Source of the DNA: Thecaphora thlaspeos
Lineage: Eukaryota; Basidiomycota; Ustilaginomycetes; Urocystidales; Glomosporiaceae
Length of the DNA: 64,000 nt
Assembly (NCBI GenBank): GCA_900291925.1
Contig: UWYS01000022.1
Location: 124,001-188,000 of the forward strand
Direction: 5' to 3'
Made by a program: the position numbers and the translations under genes. The notes beneath the pieces are model-generated. The model ran no database searches. It saw only the letters and a program-made list of their open reading frames with translations, and was not told where the DNA came from. Shown in pieces: positions 52,499 to 64,000 of this stretch (its first letter is position 1; each line of letters opens with the position of its first letter).

Positions 52499-55400
52499 TC
52501 AGCGGCGGCACGGCCTGAGGTCGTACCCGGAGGTGCTGCGACCTCGTGTCGGGCGAGAGGCGGCGCTCGAGCCCCCGACAGCGGCGCTGCTCGTTTCACC
52601 GTCGTCCTCCTCCTCCACCTCTCCTTCCCTTCCGGCCGCAGCTCGAGGTCCAGAGGGGCGCATAACGGCACAGTGGACGCGCTGGCGCGTCCTCCGCCTG
52701 CTGCCACTAGTGGCGTCAGCCGTCGCTTGATCCTGGCTCGGTCCATCTTGGCCGTCGACGGCGGTGTTCGCGGTGTCTGGAAGCTCCGATGTGCGTGTTG
52801 CAGTAGCTGGCGGGTCGCTCGCCGCGGCCGTGACGGCGGTCTCTTGCGCTTGCTCATCTGCAGCGTCTCCCGCGGCGTCAACGGCATGACCGCCGCCACG
52901 GCCTTCGCCACCATCGTTTGCCGCTGCGGCGGCGGCGACCGCCTGCTGCTGTCCTGTCTCCGTAGGCGTGTGCGAGAAAACGGAGGCGGAGCCAGCCCTG
53001 CGTCAGGGCGTGTACGCCAGTCTCCGCTGATGTACCTGGCCAGGCTGGCCTGCACTTACCTTCTGGGCTCGCAGCTGCGTCGAGCGGTGTGGAAGACACG
53101 TCGGAATCGGGGACCGGGGTCCCGAGCGGGCTGAGGCTGCTCAACAGGATACCGCGTCGCCTCCTGCCGGGCCCGCAGAGGGGAGCGGTAGCTGCTGCGG
53201 AGGTCGGCTGATGTTCGTCCTGCGCCTGATTCCGTTCGTATTCCTGGATCTTCTCTCTTGCTTCTTTTAGCTCGAGCGCGGTCCTCTCCTGCCGTTACGG
53301 TTGTGGACGTCGCGAGGAACGGTTTGGAGAGAGCTCTTGTGAGCCTCCCCTGACAACGAGCAAGGCGAGGTACAATGCCACTTACGAGCCTCTCTTCGAG
53401 TGTCACTTTCTCCTCCTCGACTTGGCGTTTATCGCCGGCGAGCTTCATGTTGTTCTCCTCGAGCTGTGGAAAGAAGCAAACGTCGTCCTCATCGTCAGAG
53501 GGTGTTTGTCGCGAGACCGAAGGCCAGGCTACAATTCTTGGATGGCAGCGCTCAAGCTCACCTCTTTGATCGTCTCTGCCCTCTTGAGCATCCTCTCTTC
53601 GTACTTTGCCTTCCAATGCGTCTGTTTTCGGAAGGTCTCTGGAGCATATCAGGCCACTGCACCGTCGAACGCCTCGATGGAGAGACGGGAGAGAGACGGC
53701 TGCTGTGCTTACAGCGATGGCTCGGACCAGTCGATTCTCTTCTTCCGTCTGGGGTCGAGAGGCCGCAGCGGTACACGCCAAGCTTCGCGGGTTAGTCCGA
53801 GGATCCTAGCGGGTGTGCTGTTCGCAGCTTCAGGCCGGAGTGACTCACCAGCCTCTTGCTAAAGTATCGCGGCAGGAGGGTCTGGTAGGCCTCGATCGCC
53901 CGCTCGCCGGTCCTTGCGGCCGCCTCGACCTCTTCGATGCGCTGCTGGAGCTGCTGATGCTCGGAGCGGAGCGTGGCGATGGTCTGCTTGTCGCCTTCCG
54001 CCTCGACTACCGCCAGCTTGAGCGCCTCGACCTCGGACTGGAGATGAGACACCTGGCCGACAAGCTCCTCCTTCTCAGACCTCAGCTTGACCGCCGCTTC
54101 GAGATCACGGCGCAGGTCGCGAATCTCGCGCTCGCTAGCCTTCAGCGCCTCTCTGCTCCCATCAAGCTGCTGGTAGACCCTCGTGTGCCTGCAAAAAAGC
54201 GCGAAGAGCAGCGATGCAGCGATTGTCCATTTACAACGACCCAGCGGAAAGGAGGATGCGGCGAGAGAAAATACGGTCGGCAGCAGCCCGAATCTTTTCT
54301 GCCACTCACGCTTCGTTGCTGGCACTCTCGCGCGCCTCCGACAGCTCGAGGCCGTGCTGAAGATCGACGGTCTTCTGCTTTGCGGTCGACAAAGCCAGCT
54401 GGGCCTCGCGCGTAGCTTCCTTTGCGTTCTCGAGCCTGCAGCTCAATCCAGAAGCATCGCAGCAAAACGGGATTGAGTCTGCCCAATCTCGGGACAGCCA
54501 GGGCCACACGTTTGCGTAAAAGACAACTCACTTCTTCTTGACCTGGCTCAGGTCTCTGTCGAGACTCTCGTTGCGTTCCAGCGCGGTCCGGAGCTCCTCA
54601 CCGGACTTTTCGAGCTGTGCTTTAGCATCGCGACGCTGTGTCTCGAGCTCTGCGATCAGCGCAACCTTTTCAGCTAGGGATGCGGTCAAACTCCTCCAGT
54701 CGCGCTGCAACTCCTTGATCCTGTCCTTTTCCTGGGTCGTTGAGGATGCCAGAAAGGAAGATGAATGGCCGCAGAGCCGGCGGAACGCGATTCGTCGGGT
54801 GAGGAAGGAGGAGGATCAGGACCCATTGACGTAAGAGCGATGGCTGCGTCAGGGCAACATCACCGGGAAGGCGATGCACTCACTCCTGCAAGGTCGAACA
54901 GAGCCTGCTCGGCCCTCTGCTTCTGTAGCTCAGTTGCCTCCATTGCTGTTGTGCGGCCAACGAGGAAGAGGCAGAAAAGGAACGGGTGGAACCGCATCAG
55001 AAAAGTGTCGCCACGCTTCAAGCTGGTCAAATCTCGCCTGCTCTTCCTGCCTGCCTGCAATCAACTCGCATGCCTTCGTCTGCTCCGTCGACACTTTGGC
55101 GCTGGTCATCAGCTCCTCGCGGATATGTGCGACCGCGTCGGGCAGGTGTCCCTGCATCGTGGCGCCTGTGTGGGCGTAGGAAGGTCACGAGGTCAGGATC
55201 AAAGGTCCACCCACTCGTAGCCCTCGCGCGTTAGCCTATTCTGGTCTTTGTACCCCTCTTCTGCGGCTGTCACCTGCCTCCAGAGTGGATCTGTATATAC
55301 GTACCGTCTATGCAAGCTCGGATCTCCTTGCGCAGAGCGGAGATCTCCACCTGCTCCTGACGAGCCAGGTTCATGGCCGACGTGTAGCGATCGCGGTGGT

Positions 55401-56973
55401 CCCGCCAGTCGGCAATGACATTCTCGGCGCTATGATCGCAGGGATGGAGCAATGGTGTGGTCATATGAGTCACCACCAGAAAGAAGGGGATCAGTGTCCT
55501 GTCGTGGGATCGTGTTGCCTACGTATCGGCTCGATTCAAGGTACCTCTTCACCGCTCCCTCTGCCTTGGACCTTAGCTGCTGCACCTTTTTGGCGCGCGC
55601 CTCGTCCACTTTCAGCAGGACCGCGTGCTGCGCTTTGAGCTGAGCAATCTCGGCGTCCTGTTACAGGGAAAAGGGAGAGAGTGCTCGAGGGTCAGCGAAC
55701 GCACGTCTAGTATAGCGACGCCGCGGCCTCCGAAGAGCCAGCATGCCTTTTGACGCAGCCTGACGACGTTCTCCTGCATCGTGTGGAGCGCTGCGAGCTG
55801 CTTTGCGCTGATGTCGTCGTCGTTCATATCGTCGTCGGCCTCAGCCCGTTCTTGGGCAGCGTTGGAGTCAGGTCCGATTCTTGCACCGATCCCGAGGGGA
55901 CGATTCGTCCTGCGATCCGGCTTAGGGCCGCCATGGTTGTCCACCAATGCTAGCGCGACGCTAGTGCAACTGCCATTACTGCTGCTGCCAGCGTCAGACA
56001 GTTCATCCCAGCAAGGGCCGACGTTGTCGTACATCGAGTCGAACGCTACGTCATCTCGATCCGCTATCGAACCTTCTGCCTTTGGTCGACGTGCGGGCTG
56101 CTGCTGATGCTGCCGATGCTGTGGTTCCTGCTTCGGAGAGGCGACCGGCTCGAGGCGATCCCTGGCATGTTGCTCTCCGCGGTTCTGGCGCGGAGGCAGC
56201 TGCGAACGAAGCGGTGCAGCGGTGAGCTTGGGAGGGCATGCGGCCTGCCGTATCGCACGGTTGTCCGGAGCGTCGTCGGTGGTGATGGCTCGGCGCGAAC
56301 GCAGGTGGGGAAGAGCCTGCAGCTGAGTTGGACGGCGATCGAAGTCAAAGGTAAAAGAAGCGACGTTGGTGTCTGCTCGAGATGGACGCTTGACCGCGGC
56401 AGAAAGATCTAGAGCATCCCGGCCAAACACTGTCTTCGAATTCTCTCCACTGCGATTGTAACCGCATTCGGAAAGGTTGATTGTGGGGACGTAAGCCTTG
56501 AAGGGCGGACGACCACTGGATGACGGCAAGCCTCGCAGAGGCCCATCACCGCCGTCGTCCTGGCTCGGCGTGCAATCCTTGGGCGACAAAGGCGGCGTCA
56601 GTTGGCGCTGAAGACGCTCTTTGTCTTCGAGGCTGGCGGCAGTGGCAGGGACGCCAGACGTCTTTGGCAGTCTCGGCCCCTTGTCCGATCCGAACGGCTC
56701 GATCGGTCGAGCGGCCATCCAGTCGCGAAAGAAACTCTTCGCCTCGTTCCTCGGGCCGCCAAGCTCAGGCTTCTTCTTCTTCGTCGGCCCATGGTCGGCA
56801 CAGCCTTGGTCGCCGCGAGCGGCGGCGACGAACTTAGGGCCCCTCCGCGATAACGGCGGACTCGGGTGCGGGCGCGGACGTGGACGCTGGGCGAAAGCAA
56901 ACTCGCTCTGCGCCTTTGCCTCGTCGCCGGGGATGCCAGCCAGCAGCTCGTCGAAGCGCCTCTTCAACGCCAT
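52499..56973 (-). CDS. Large coiled-coil protein, 13 exons, unrecognised
   Basis: Minus-strand exons: 56973-55747, 55657-55545, 55429-55305, 55165-55015, 54914-54884, 54731-54532, 54435-54310, 54188-53849, 53748-53713, 53621-53562, 53463-53386, 53288-53060, 52953-52499. Joined length is 1056 residues. Residues 1-400 are disordered, with a Pro/Ser-rich stretch and SFFRDWMAARPI near 75. About 400-900 is almost continuous heptad coiled coil spread over twelve short exons (for example AELETQRRDAKAQLEKSGEE, LKASEREIRDLRRDLEAAV). The tail is acidic, then ends TRGRSTSGYDLRP. The first intron appears to be GC-AG. The exon 4/5 junction (acceptor GAG at 54915) and the start of exon 10 are the least certain. 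It resembles structural proteins of spindle poles, kinetochores or meiotic chromosomes, but no specific family can be named. Confidence 0.65.
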
Positions 56974-57999
56974 ATTCCCAGAAGACGGCTGGAGGATCGC
57001 TAGGGCGATGGACTGTGTGTCGAAGGAGGCCAGAGTGTTGATCACCACTCGGATGATGGAGCAGGAGCACTTGGAAGCTGGAGGTGGGGAGCGCAGACTG
57101 AGCGAGAAGGGGATCTGACTCCGGACGTGGACCGAAAAGCCTTAAGTACCCCATCCCCCTCCCCTCTCCTGGTCGCACACTCGGTCCTCGACCGGGGCCA
57201 GCCCGATTCTTGCCCGCTTCCAATGGCCGGCTAGTGTCTCACAGGTTGACCGTAGGCGACTCTCGGTCGCTGACCCCCTTTAGAGCTTCAGACAGCCCCC
57301 TAGAGTGGCGGAAGGAACCGATCCTGCGTTTCCCGTTAGTCTCGTCGGCGAAGGGCATGGCGCAAGGCGAAGGCTAGCCGCCAGGTAGCGGTCGGTGACG
57401 TTCCGAGATGCTTGCTTGTGATGGGACAAGGTTTCCATGATTTCCTGAGTCGAGCGGCGAAGTCAACGGACGGGGAGGCGGAAGAGCCGATCCGATCTGA
57501 TCCTCGGTCGCGGGTCGTTGGGTTGGCGCACGGGTCAGAGGAGACAGGCTGTGAGGGTTAAGTCGAGCCGTGGCTTGAGTCTTGCCGCTAGCCCGGCCGG
57601 GCAGACGAGCCGACTTGCGAGCGGCCTCAGGTGGGGGTAGAGGTCTGTCGCGGGCGGTCGGGCCACCTCCGCATAGCGTTTCTCCGCATCAACCTACCAT
57701 CTCGCCTTCCATCCGCTGTCACCTCACGCTGCCCGCCTCACGCTGCTCGCTGCCCGCACCACCTGTCACACCGATCCGTTATAATCACACTCTTAACCAG
57801 TACGGAGTCGCAAGCTGCGGAGCGAGAACGGACTCGCCATCGCAGTTTCGGATCTACCGGAGACCAGGCGGACGGAAGCCTGCCGACGCCGCCAACGGAC
57901 CTCAGGTATCTGCATCTTCAAGCCCGAGCGAGGCCGCAGCCGCCTTGCCATCTCTCTAGCCAATAAAGCACCCGAACAGGCTTGAGGTCTCACGGAACG
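56974..57999. promoter_or_regulatory. Divergent promoter region
   Basis: Between the coiled-coil gene (minus) and the SH3 gene (plus). No gene supported. A short repeat of CCTCACGCTGC occurs at about 57723-57748. Confidence 0.5.
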
Positions 58000-59107
58000 A
58001 TGCTGAACGGCCTACCCCGTAGCGAAAAGGAGGCGTTCTGGGGTTTGCTGGACGAGTACTTTGAGACCAGACCTCACTTCTTGCCAGCACCGGCTGGACA
58101 GACCACGAGCCCAGGCTTCACGACCTCCGCCAACAGCGGCAGCGGCAGCAGCATTACCATCAACCGCGATGACATGCAGAGGGCGGGACGATTCGCCGCT
58201 ACGCCAATGGGCCAGAAGGTGACCGGGATGGCGGCCGGTCGTGCGCTGGGCAATAAGGCGCTGGGCAACGCTGCGGCCACTATGTGGGCCGGCCAACACC
58301 GCCAGCAGGAGCAAAATGCTGCACAGAAGTCCGGGACGAGCCGCGGACCGCCACCAGCTGCACCCAGCTCGGCCTTGAAGCCATATGGGATCGCGGGTCT
58401 CATGAGCGGGAAGGTGAGTGTAGAGGACGGATGTGTGTGGTGCCAACCTAGAGTGTGACATCGGTCGCTTCGGACCATTTGCGCACATATGGCAGCCGCA
58501 GACAAGGTCTTGAGTTGTCGAGAGGAGAGCCATTGCTCACATATTTTTCCCCGGTCGCCCCACTCTGTATCTCGCAGTCTTTCGGAGGCCTGTCGATGGG
58601 ATCGAACACGGCGCCCGGTTCGGCCATGCCGCCACGTCAACTCTCTTCCTCGCGGTTAGGAACTACCACCGCCCCCGCAGCGACGGCAGCAAGCGTCAAC
58701 AGCACCCGACTACCGCCTCCAGCCCGTACTGGACCGGGAGTCCTACCAAGCGCAGCATCCTCCTCGCCGGCGCTAGCTCCAGCACCGTCGGAACCGGAGG
58801 TCGAAGGCATAGGATACGCTGAGGCGCTCTTTGAGTGAGTGCAGTGACGACGCCCCCCGACGGCGCCCTGCTTGTGCTGTGCAGAGCTCTTGACCCTGAC
58901 TGCTGAACCGTACCCCTGCCTGCTGCCTTCTCGTTCCTGCTTTGAACCCTTAGCTACGGCGATGCTTCGGACCCAGACGACCTCGTTGTGGTGGAAGGCG
59001 AGCGCATCGTCTTGCTCGAGAGTATTTCGGCCGACTGGTGGAGGGCAAGCAATGCCTCAGGCGACAAGGCCGGCATCGTCCCGACGGTGTACGTCCGTCA
59101 GCTGTAG
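58000..59107 (+). CDS. SH3-domain protein, Lsb1/Pin3-like
   Basis: Three exons: 58000-58413, 58578-58834 and 58954-59107; introns of 164 and 119 bp; 274 residues. The C-terminal 58 residues form one SH3 domain: YAEALF-DYGDASDPDDLVV, with the ALYDY-type Tyr, ERIVLLESISADWWRA with the Trp pair, and AGIVPTVYVRQL at the end. The second intron splits the ALFDY motif. The N-terminal part has a short helix (EKEAFWGLLDEYFETRP) and a Gly/Ala/Ser-rich stretch with GRALGNKALGNAAATMWAG; the middle is Pro/Ser/Thr-rich linker. The arrangement, a short N-terminal helix plus a single C-terminal SH3, is like yeast Lsb1/Lsb2, which bind the actin regulator Las17. The role here is inferred from that. Confidence 0.85.
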
Positions 59108-60205
59108 GCAGGCGGTGGTATCCCGTATGCTTTGCATGCAGAGTCGGTCGCGTTGCAACGAGGCAGCCTGTACTCTTACCGCAGCCTCGCGGCTCCTGTA
59201 CGCCTGCCTTCGTGAAAGCGGCTGCGGCTGTGATCAGAGTGCAAGGAAACAATGGAGTAGAAGCGGCCAGCAAGCTCGGACCAGGCACACTTGTTACGAG
59301 GCAATGCTCTTGACCATCGCTTCGGATGCATTGCACGACGGAACGCCCAGCGCAGCCAGGCGAGGCAAGCTTCAGACCAACGCGGCTTTTGGAGACCCGA
59401 TGAAGGTGCTTGGCAGGCTGCACTCATGACCTGTATGGGCGGCAACGGATACACATGCGGATCTTGCCCCAGCGCTCGCAGACAGTTCGCTGCGAGCTTG
59501 TCGTCTGCCGGACGTCCAGATCGAGACCCTGCACGCGATTGCTCTCCGAGCGCAGGCTAGGAACACGGATCAATCGACGATGCCGCGACGCTGTATGTAC
59601 TGTAGTCGTCTGTGTGGCGATGCTGGCACGTAGGCAGCAGGCGATAGCGGCCGACAGGTGCGATTCGGCGCCAGGATCCCTCGGGGATCTTGTCAGAGCT
59701 CGGAGGGATAGCGCTTTCCTAATCTGCTCTGTACGCAGCTTCGACGTTCCCCTGCCTGCTGCGGCGAGCGACCGATCAGCCTTCGACTCGCCGCAGCCCG
59801 TTGTCCAGTCCGCCGACAAGGCCACTAAGCAACTCTCTTTGCCGCGAATCCGCCCGACTCTGGAAGAGCGAGGCCCTTTCGGCGAGCTTGTTGGTGGCCC
59901 ATCTTCAGAGAATCGCCAGCAAGGCACGATCGTGGTGATCAGAACAAATCAAGACTGCACGGCGTTCGGCCACATGCGCGGCGGGCGCCAGTTTGAGGCA
60001 GCGAGTGCGCCTGTCTCGCTGGCACTTAGCTGCTGTGTCGCTTGCTCTCTCCTCTCCTTCCTCCCATCACCTCTCTCCTCGTCGACGCCACCTCAACAAC
60101 GTCGACTCGCTTCTTTTCAGCCTCTTTGGCGCCTCAAGACATCCCCCCCGGCACCACACTCACCACGCCACACCGTTGTCCACCATCACTGGTACCTCGG
60201 CGACT
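59108..60205. other. Intergenic region between SH3 gene and recombinase relic
   Basis: No supported gene. A plus-strand frame (59410-60252) and antisense frames are open but lack motifs, a good start context and splice support. Confidence 0.4.
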
Positions 60206-61212
60206 ATGCCGCCGCAGACCTGCCGCCGCTGCCTTCAAGTCCACCCCGCTAGTCATTTTCGCGGCGCCGCCTGCCGCAGGGCTCCCATACCTTCCCCACC
60301 CCGATCCCCGTCTCCCTCGCCATCCCTTCGACCTTCGACCGAACTCGGCACGCCCAGCCGTCCCCACCGCCAAACGCCCCCGGCCCCGCACCGCCTCCTA
60401 CAGTGCACTCTCGGCCCTCCTCGCCACCGAGCGCATGCTGGTCGAATGGGTCGCTGATCACACGTCCGACGGCAAGATTTACAACACGCTTAAACGCAAC
60501 GTCGGCGTCCTCAAGTCATAGCACGTCGACCTCGGTTTTGCCACCACGGCGTTCGACGCTGGTTACCCTCCCCCTCCTCCGTCAACTCCTCCGCGCCCTG
60601 CCGTCGGTCTGCGCGTCCTCGCACGACCGCAGCATGTACCGCGCCGCCTTCTGCCTCGCCTTTGCCTGCTTCCTCCGCGCAGGCGGAGTCACCTGGTCGA
60701 CATTCAACCCAAGCACAGTCCTCGCTGTCCGTGACGTTGCCTTCAGCTCGAACTTCGGCTACGCCACCATCCGTCTGCCCGCCAGCAAGACCGACCCATT
60801 CCGCCAGGGCGCGAACCTCATCGCGCCCGCCGTCACCTCCCGCACCTGCGCCGTGGCGGCGCTCCGCGCCATCTGCGGGAACCGCGACTCTTTCAGCCCT
60901 CTCCTCGAGCTCTTCGGCGGCCACCCCTTCGACCGTGCATCATTCCTTGACACGCTGCGTCGATGCCTCACGGCCTTTGGCGTCGCCGCGGCCTCATACG
61001 CTGGCCACTCGTTCCGCCGGGGCGCCGCAACTTGGGCAGCGCACTGCGGCGCCTCCACTGAGACGATCCGTGCGCTTGGCCGTTGGCGCAGCGATTGTTT
61101 CCGGCGGCACACTGACCGACCCATCTCGGAGCGCCGGGCGACGGCAGCCGCTGCGCTCTACGGCACCATGACGGGCCCGCTCGTCCTCGAGGACGCGTGG
61201 CGCGATTTTTAG
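60206..61212 (+). mobile_element. Decayed tyrosine-recombinase (DIRS/Ngaro- or Crypton-type) gene
   Basis: Three frames in succession carry parts of one protein. MPPQTCRRCLQVHPASHF (from 60206) has a zinc-knuckle-like Cys pair; ALLATERMLVEWVADHTSDG follows in a second frame that stops at 60519-60521; the catalytic part lies in a third frame up to the TAG/stop at 61212. The catalytic part matches fungal transposon tyrosine recombinases: CFLRAGGVTW (first Arg), SKTDPFRQG (Lys), GHSFRRGAATWAA (His-x-x-Arg) and LGRWRSDCFRRH (Trp). The catalytic Tyr expected after FRR is His. With an internal stop, at least two frameshifts and a missing nucleophile, the gene is dead. No terminal repeats, reverse transcriptase or RNase H were seen nearby, so the class of element is open. 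Confidence 0.7.
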
Positions 61213-64000
61213 GCCACCCCACCTTGGTCCGGCCGCCTCGCTTTTCCCCCTCGTCGATCCATTGGGGGGCTTGCTCGCTTCGCTCCCGCCTGGCCTCGCA
61301 ACCGGTCTCCCCTGCGGGCCGCTGCTCAGTCTGTTGGCGCCGGCTGGGAGCTCGCGGCGTCCCCTCTGCGGGGTCCGGCAATCCATATGCTTCCCTTTCC
61401 CCTGCCTGTCTGCTCCCCTCCTCACAGCCAGCCTCGTCGCTCAAGTTGGTGCCCAAATTCTCTCTTTTCGGCGGCTCCCCGCCACGTCCAGATTGGTCCT
61501 CGTCGGACTGTTTGATGTGCCGTAATCCTGTCCCTTCCTTGAGCGCTTCCTGAACTCCGGCCCAAGTTACCTTGCAGCAGTCGCTGCTGCCCAAACTGTC
61601 AGATGGGCAGAACACGCCCTACCTGCTCTCCGCGCAGCCCTGACCGGCCAATTCCTTTCGATCTGAACGATGTACTTTACTGTCGGTGGCCTCGAGCGTG
61701 GCGTCTTGTGCTGCACCGCCGCCTTCGGGGTATGCAGAACCTCTTCGGGACAATCGGCTGGTCCTCCTTGCCAAGGCCGACACCGGCATCATGGCAAGGC
61801 GTCGACAGGATCGGTCGGACCTATAGCGAAGCAGCTTACTGTACCTCCAGCAGCAGACAGGGGATGAACCAGCTGATTCGCTAGAGTAAGTCTAGTAGTA
61901 AACGGCAGGCCGCAACCAGGTACCTGAGCATGATCGTCGCTGATTCCAATCTAAATCTTTACGCCCTCACATACATACATACAGTACAGCACGTCGCCGG
62001 TAACTGCGTCGGCGACGGTTAATCTACAAGGGCGGCGTGTGGGCAACGCATGTGGGATGGCGAAGGTTCAGCTGCAACGGCAGGGCGAGGACCCTGGCCT
62101 GGCAGCTTCCGTTCCGACTCTTGTGTTCGCGCTAACCCTTACGCCTTTCTCTGTCGCTTTCTTTCCGCGTCATCCTCTGCTGCTACTTAGGAAAGCACGG
62201 AGGCTCATTCCACCTGTCGAGCCGGAGTCGGAGCGAGCAGGAGATGTCTACGGCCTACATCCGAGCCAGCAGAAGCATGTGTCATGTCCGGACAGGATGT
62301 TAGGCGCTTTCAACAAGGCTTCCGGGTGACTGCTTACCCTAGCTCGAAATTCGAAACGGCCCAAGGTGGGCATGAGCAAGCGCCTTGCCAACCATACGGT
62401 GTAGAGTAGCGCTGCTCGGCCGATCGCGTTCGGGTTCCATCGTCGTCCTCATCCTCATCTCGGATCTCGAGGAGCTCCAAAAAGGGAAGGGGCGGGACCC
62501 TCGAGTCGTCTGTCGGACGAACTGTCTCGTCGCCGGTGCGGCCCATACCGGAGGCAGGACGACCTGCTGATGCGTCAAAGAAAAGAGGCAAAACCACTAC
62601 GGTGGTGCTAGGTGTACTTACACAAGAGACACAGAGTCACGCCGGGGAACGTTGTACAAGACGGAGCAGCAAGTCGCCGGTGAGCTCGCAACTCGCTGCC
62701 GACAAGCCGCAGTGCTTTGCGTTTACTGCATGTTTCTTTGTTTGCTCGTCCATTGTCGTCGATAAGACGGAGGCGTTGGCGACGCCGTACAGTGCGTAGA
62801 AGGCCTATTCAGCCGCTCATGTTTGACCGGCCTGTTGGCGCGGGCCGACGACAAGGGCCGATGCTGCAAGGTCCCCAACGGCATCACCAGCCCATGCCGA
62901 ACCGTCTTTACTATACCTTTTCCCCCTCCAGGGCGCTTGACAAGCCGCTAAGGTTGGCGCGCGTTGCCTCGTTTTGAGCCACGGTGCTTCTGAGGACCTC
63001 CTACGGTAAGACTTACATACCTGCACTGCTGCTCCTCTCGCCTCCGCAGCTAATCTGGCCGATGGCAGTGCGCCGTAAGTCAGTACGGCGCTGTGGTACA
63101 TAAGAGTACTCCTTTGCAACTTGCTCAAGTGCATCTCCGCTCGGATGTTTCTTTCCATGGCCAGCTTTTCAGGTCGGAGCGAGGTTCTACTGCCCGACAC
63201 CACCACGATGAGACCCTGATCGTTGCCGGCGAATCATTCTGGTGAGCGGCGAACGGCTTGCAAGACCCTGCTGCCCTGTATCAGAAAGAGACAGGGAGAT
63301 GGAATTCGGAAATCGGCCATCACACTTCTGAGGATCATGACGCTTCTCGCTTGCGAACACGTTTGAGTCGCAGCGACCCACCCACCGCCCGATCGACCAA
63401 CCCGAGGCGACGACGGTCTCATATCTACTGTATGTACTGCGTAAGTACACTGGACAGCCCAGTCTCACGGCTCCCCCACTTTCCCCAAGTAGTCAAGTAA
63501 CGGGTGCTTACAACACAGTACAGTACAGTACCTACACACAGCACGGCGCAGCGCGGCATGGCTTTTTGACTTGCATGGCTTTGAGTCTCATTTGCTTTGC
63601 TGTTTCTCCTCTGTACCCTTTCTCACGCTAGCGGCTCCTCGAGGAATGCGCCGCACCCTACTGCTGTACAGTGTTTCACTGAGATATGCAGTACTGTGCT
63701 TACGGCCAAAATGACGATGGGTTGGCCCCCTTGTTCTGCGTCGAGCCTCTCTTGTCGCCTGGAGTTGGTTGCGGCCAGCTGCCGCCTGTTTCGACCGCTT
63801 GTCTGCCTTCCGTGACGATACCCCCTTCCCCCGGGCGCCCCGCAGATGTCCCTAATACCGGCAACTTATGGCAGCTCGACGAGCGTACGGCAGTCACATA
63901 CATAAGAAGGCAAGTACAGTGAACACAGGCAAACATCGCCGCCTGCTTTCCAGCGTCTCACAAGCTATGTACATGGACGCCCGACCGCGGCCCCGGCTTC
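61213..64000. other. Gene-poor right end
   Basis: 2.8 kb without a supported gene. It holds an ACATACATACATAC microsatellite (about 61970-61983) and an ACAGTACAGTACAGTACC repeat (about 63516-63533). A minus-strand frame at 62334-62597 has an acidic stretch (EIRDEDEDDDGTRT) but no start context or homology that I recognise. Confidence 0.45.

Noticed and set aside
59410..60252. 280-codon frame between the SH3 gene and the recombinase relic
   Set aside because: No motif, poor start context and no codon bias distinct from the other frames.

Overview
The window looks like nuclear chromosomal DNA of a basidiomycete fungus, most likely a smut-type yeast or plant-associated fungus of the Ustilaginomycotina. 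The reasons are a high GC content, compact genes, short introns (about 60-160 bp) with GTGAGT/GTAAGT donors, a class III alcohol dehydrogenase, a PDR transporter, Med13, Ric8 and an NBR1-like receptor of fungal type, and secreted cysteine-poor orphan proteins. The genus cannot be fixed from sequence alone.

Layout. 1-378 holds a fragment of an acyl-CoA oxidase-like gene cut by the window edge. 1.7-17.8 kb carries an NBR1-like autophagy receptor, a dihydrofolate synthase fused behind a long N-terminal extension, glutathione-dependent formaldehyde dehydrogenase (minus strand), a seven-exon SNF2 ATPase and an orphan signal-peptide protein. 18-25.7 kb carries a CHY-type zinc-finger gene with a 5-nt first coding exon, two tandem paralogous secreted proteins that both appear frameshifted, and the GPI-mannosyltransferase subunit Pbn1. 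26-34.5 kb carries Ric8 and a PDR-type ABC transporter, preceded by a 449-bp uninterrupted polypurine tract. 35-36 kb holds two intron-containing tRNA-Ala(AGC) genes in inverted orientation around an AT-richer spacer. 36-50 kb carries an RNase-kappa-like V-ATPase f subunit, Med13 and eIF5B. 50-59 kb carries a small conserved protein broken by a 10-bp tandem repeat, cyanase, a 13-exon coiled-coil protein and an SH3 protein. 59-64 kb is gene-poor and contains a decayed tyrosine-recombinase element.

Most genes are unrelated housekeeping functions (selective autophagy, folate, formaldehyde and cyanate detoxification, GPI anchors, G-protein chaperoning, transcription, translation). The parts that look fast-evolving or unstable are the secreted pair at 20.8-23.7 kb, the polypurine tract, the inverted tRNA pair, the repeat-broken gene at 50.3 kb and the recombinase relic at 60.2 kb. 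Splice models below were built by hand from donor/acceptor signals and frame continuity; total lengths are multiples of three in every model given.
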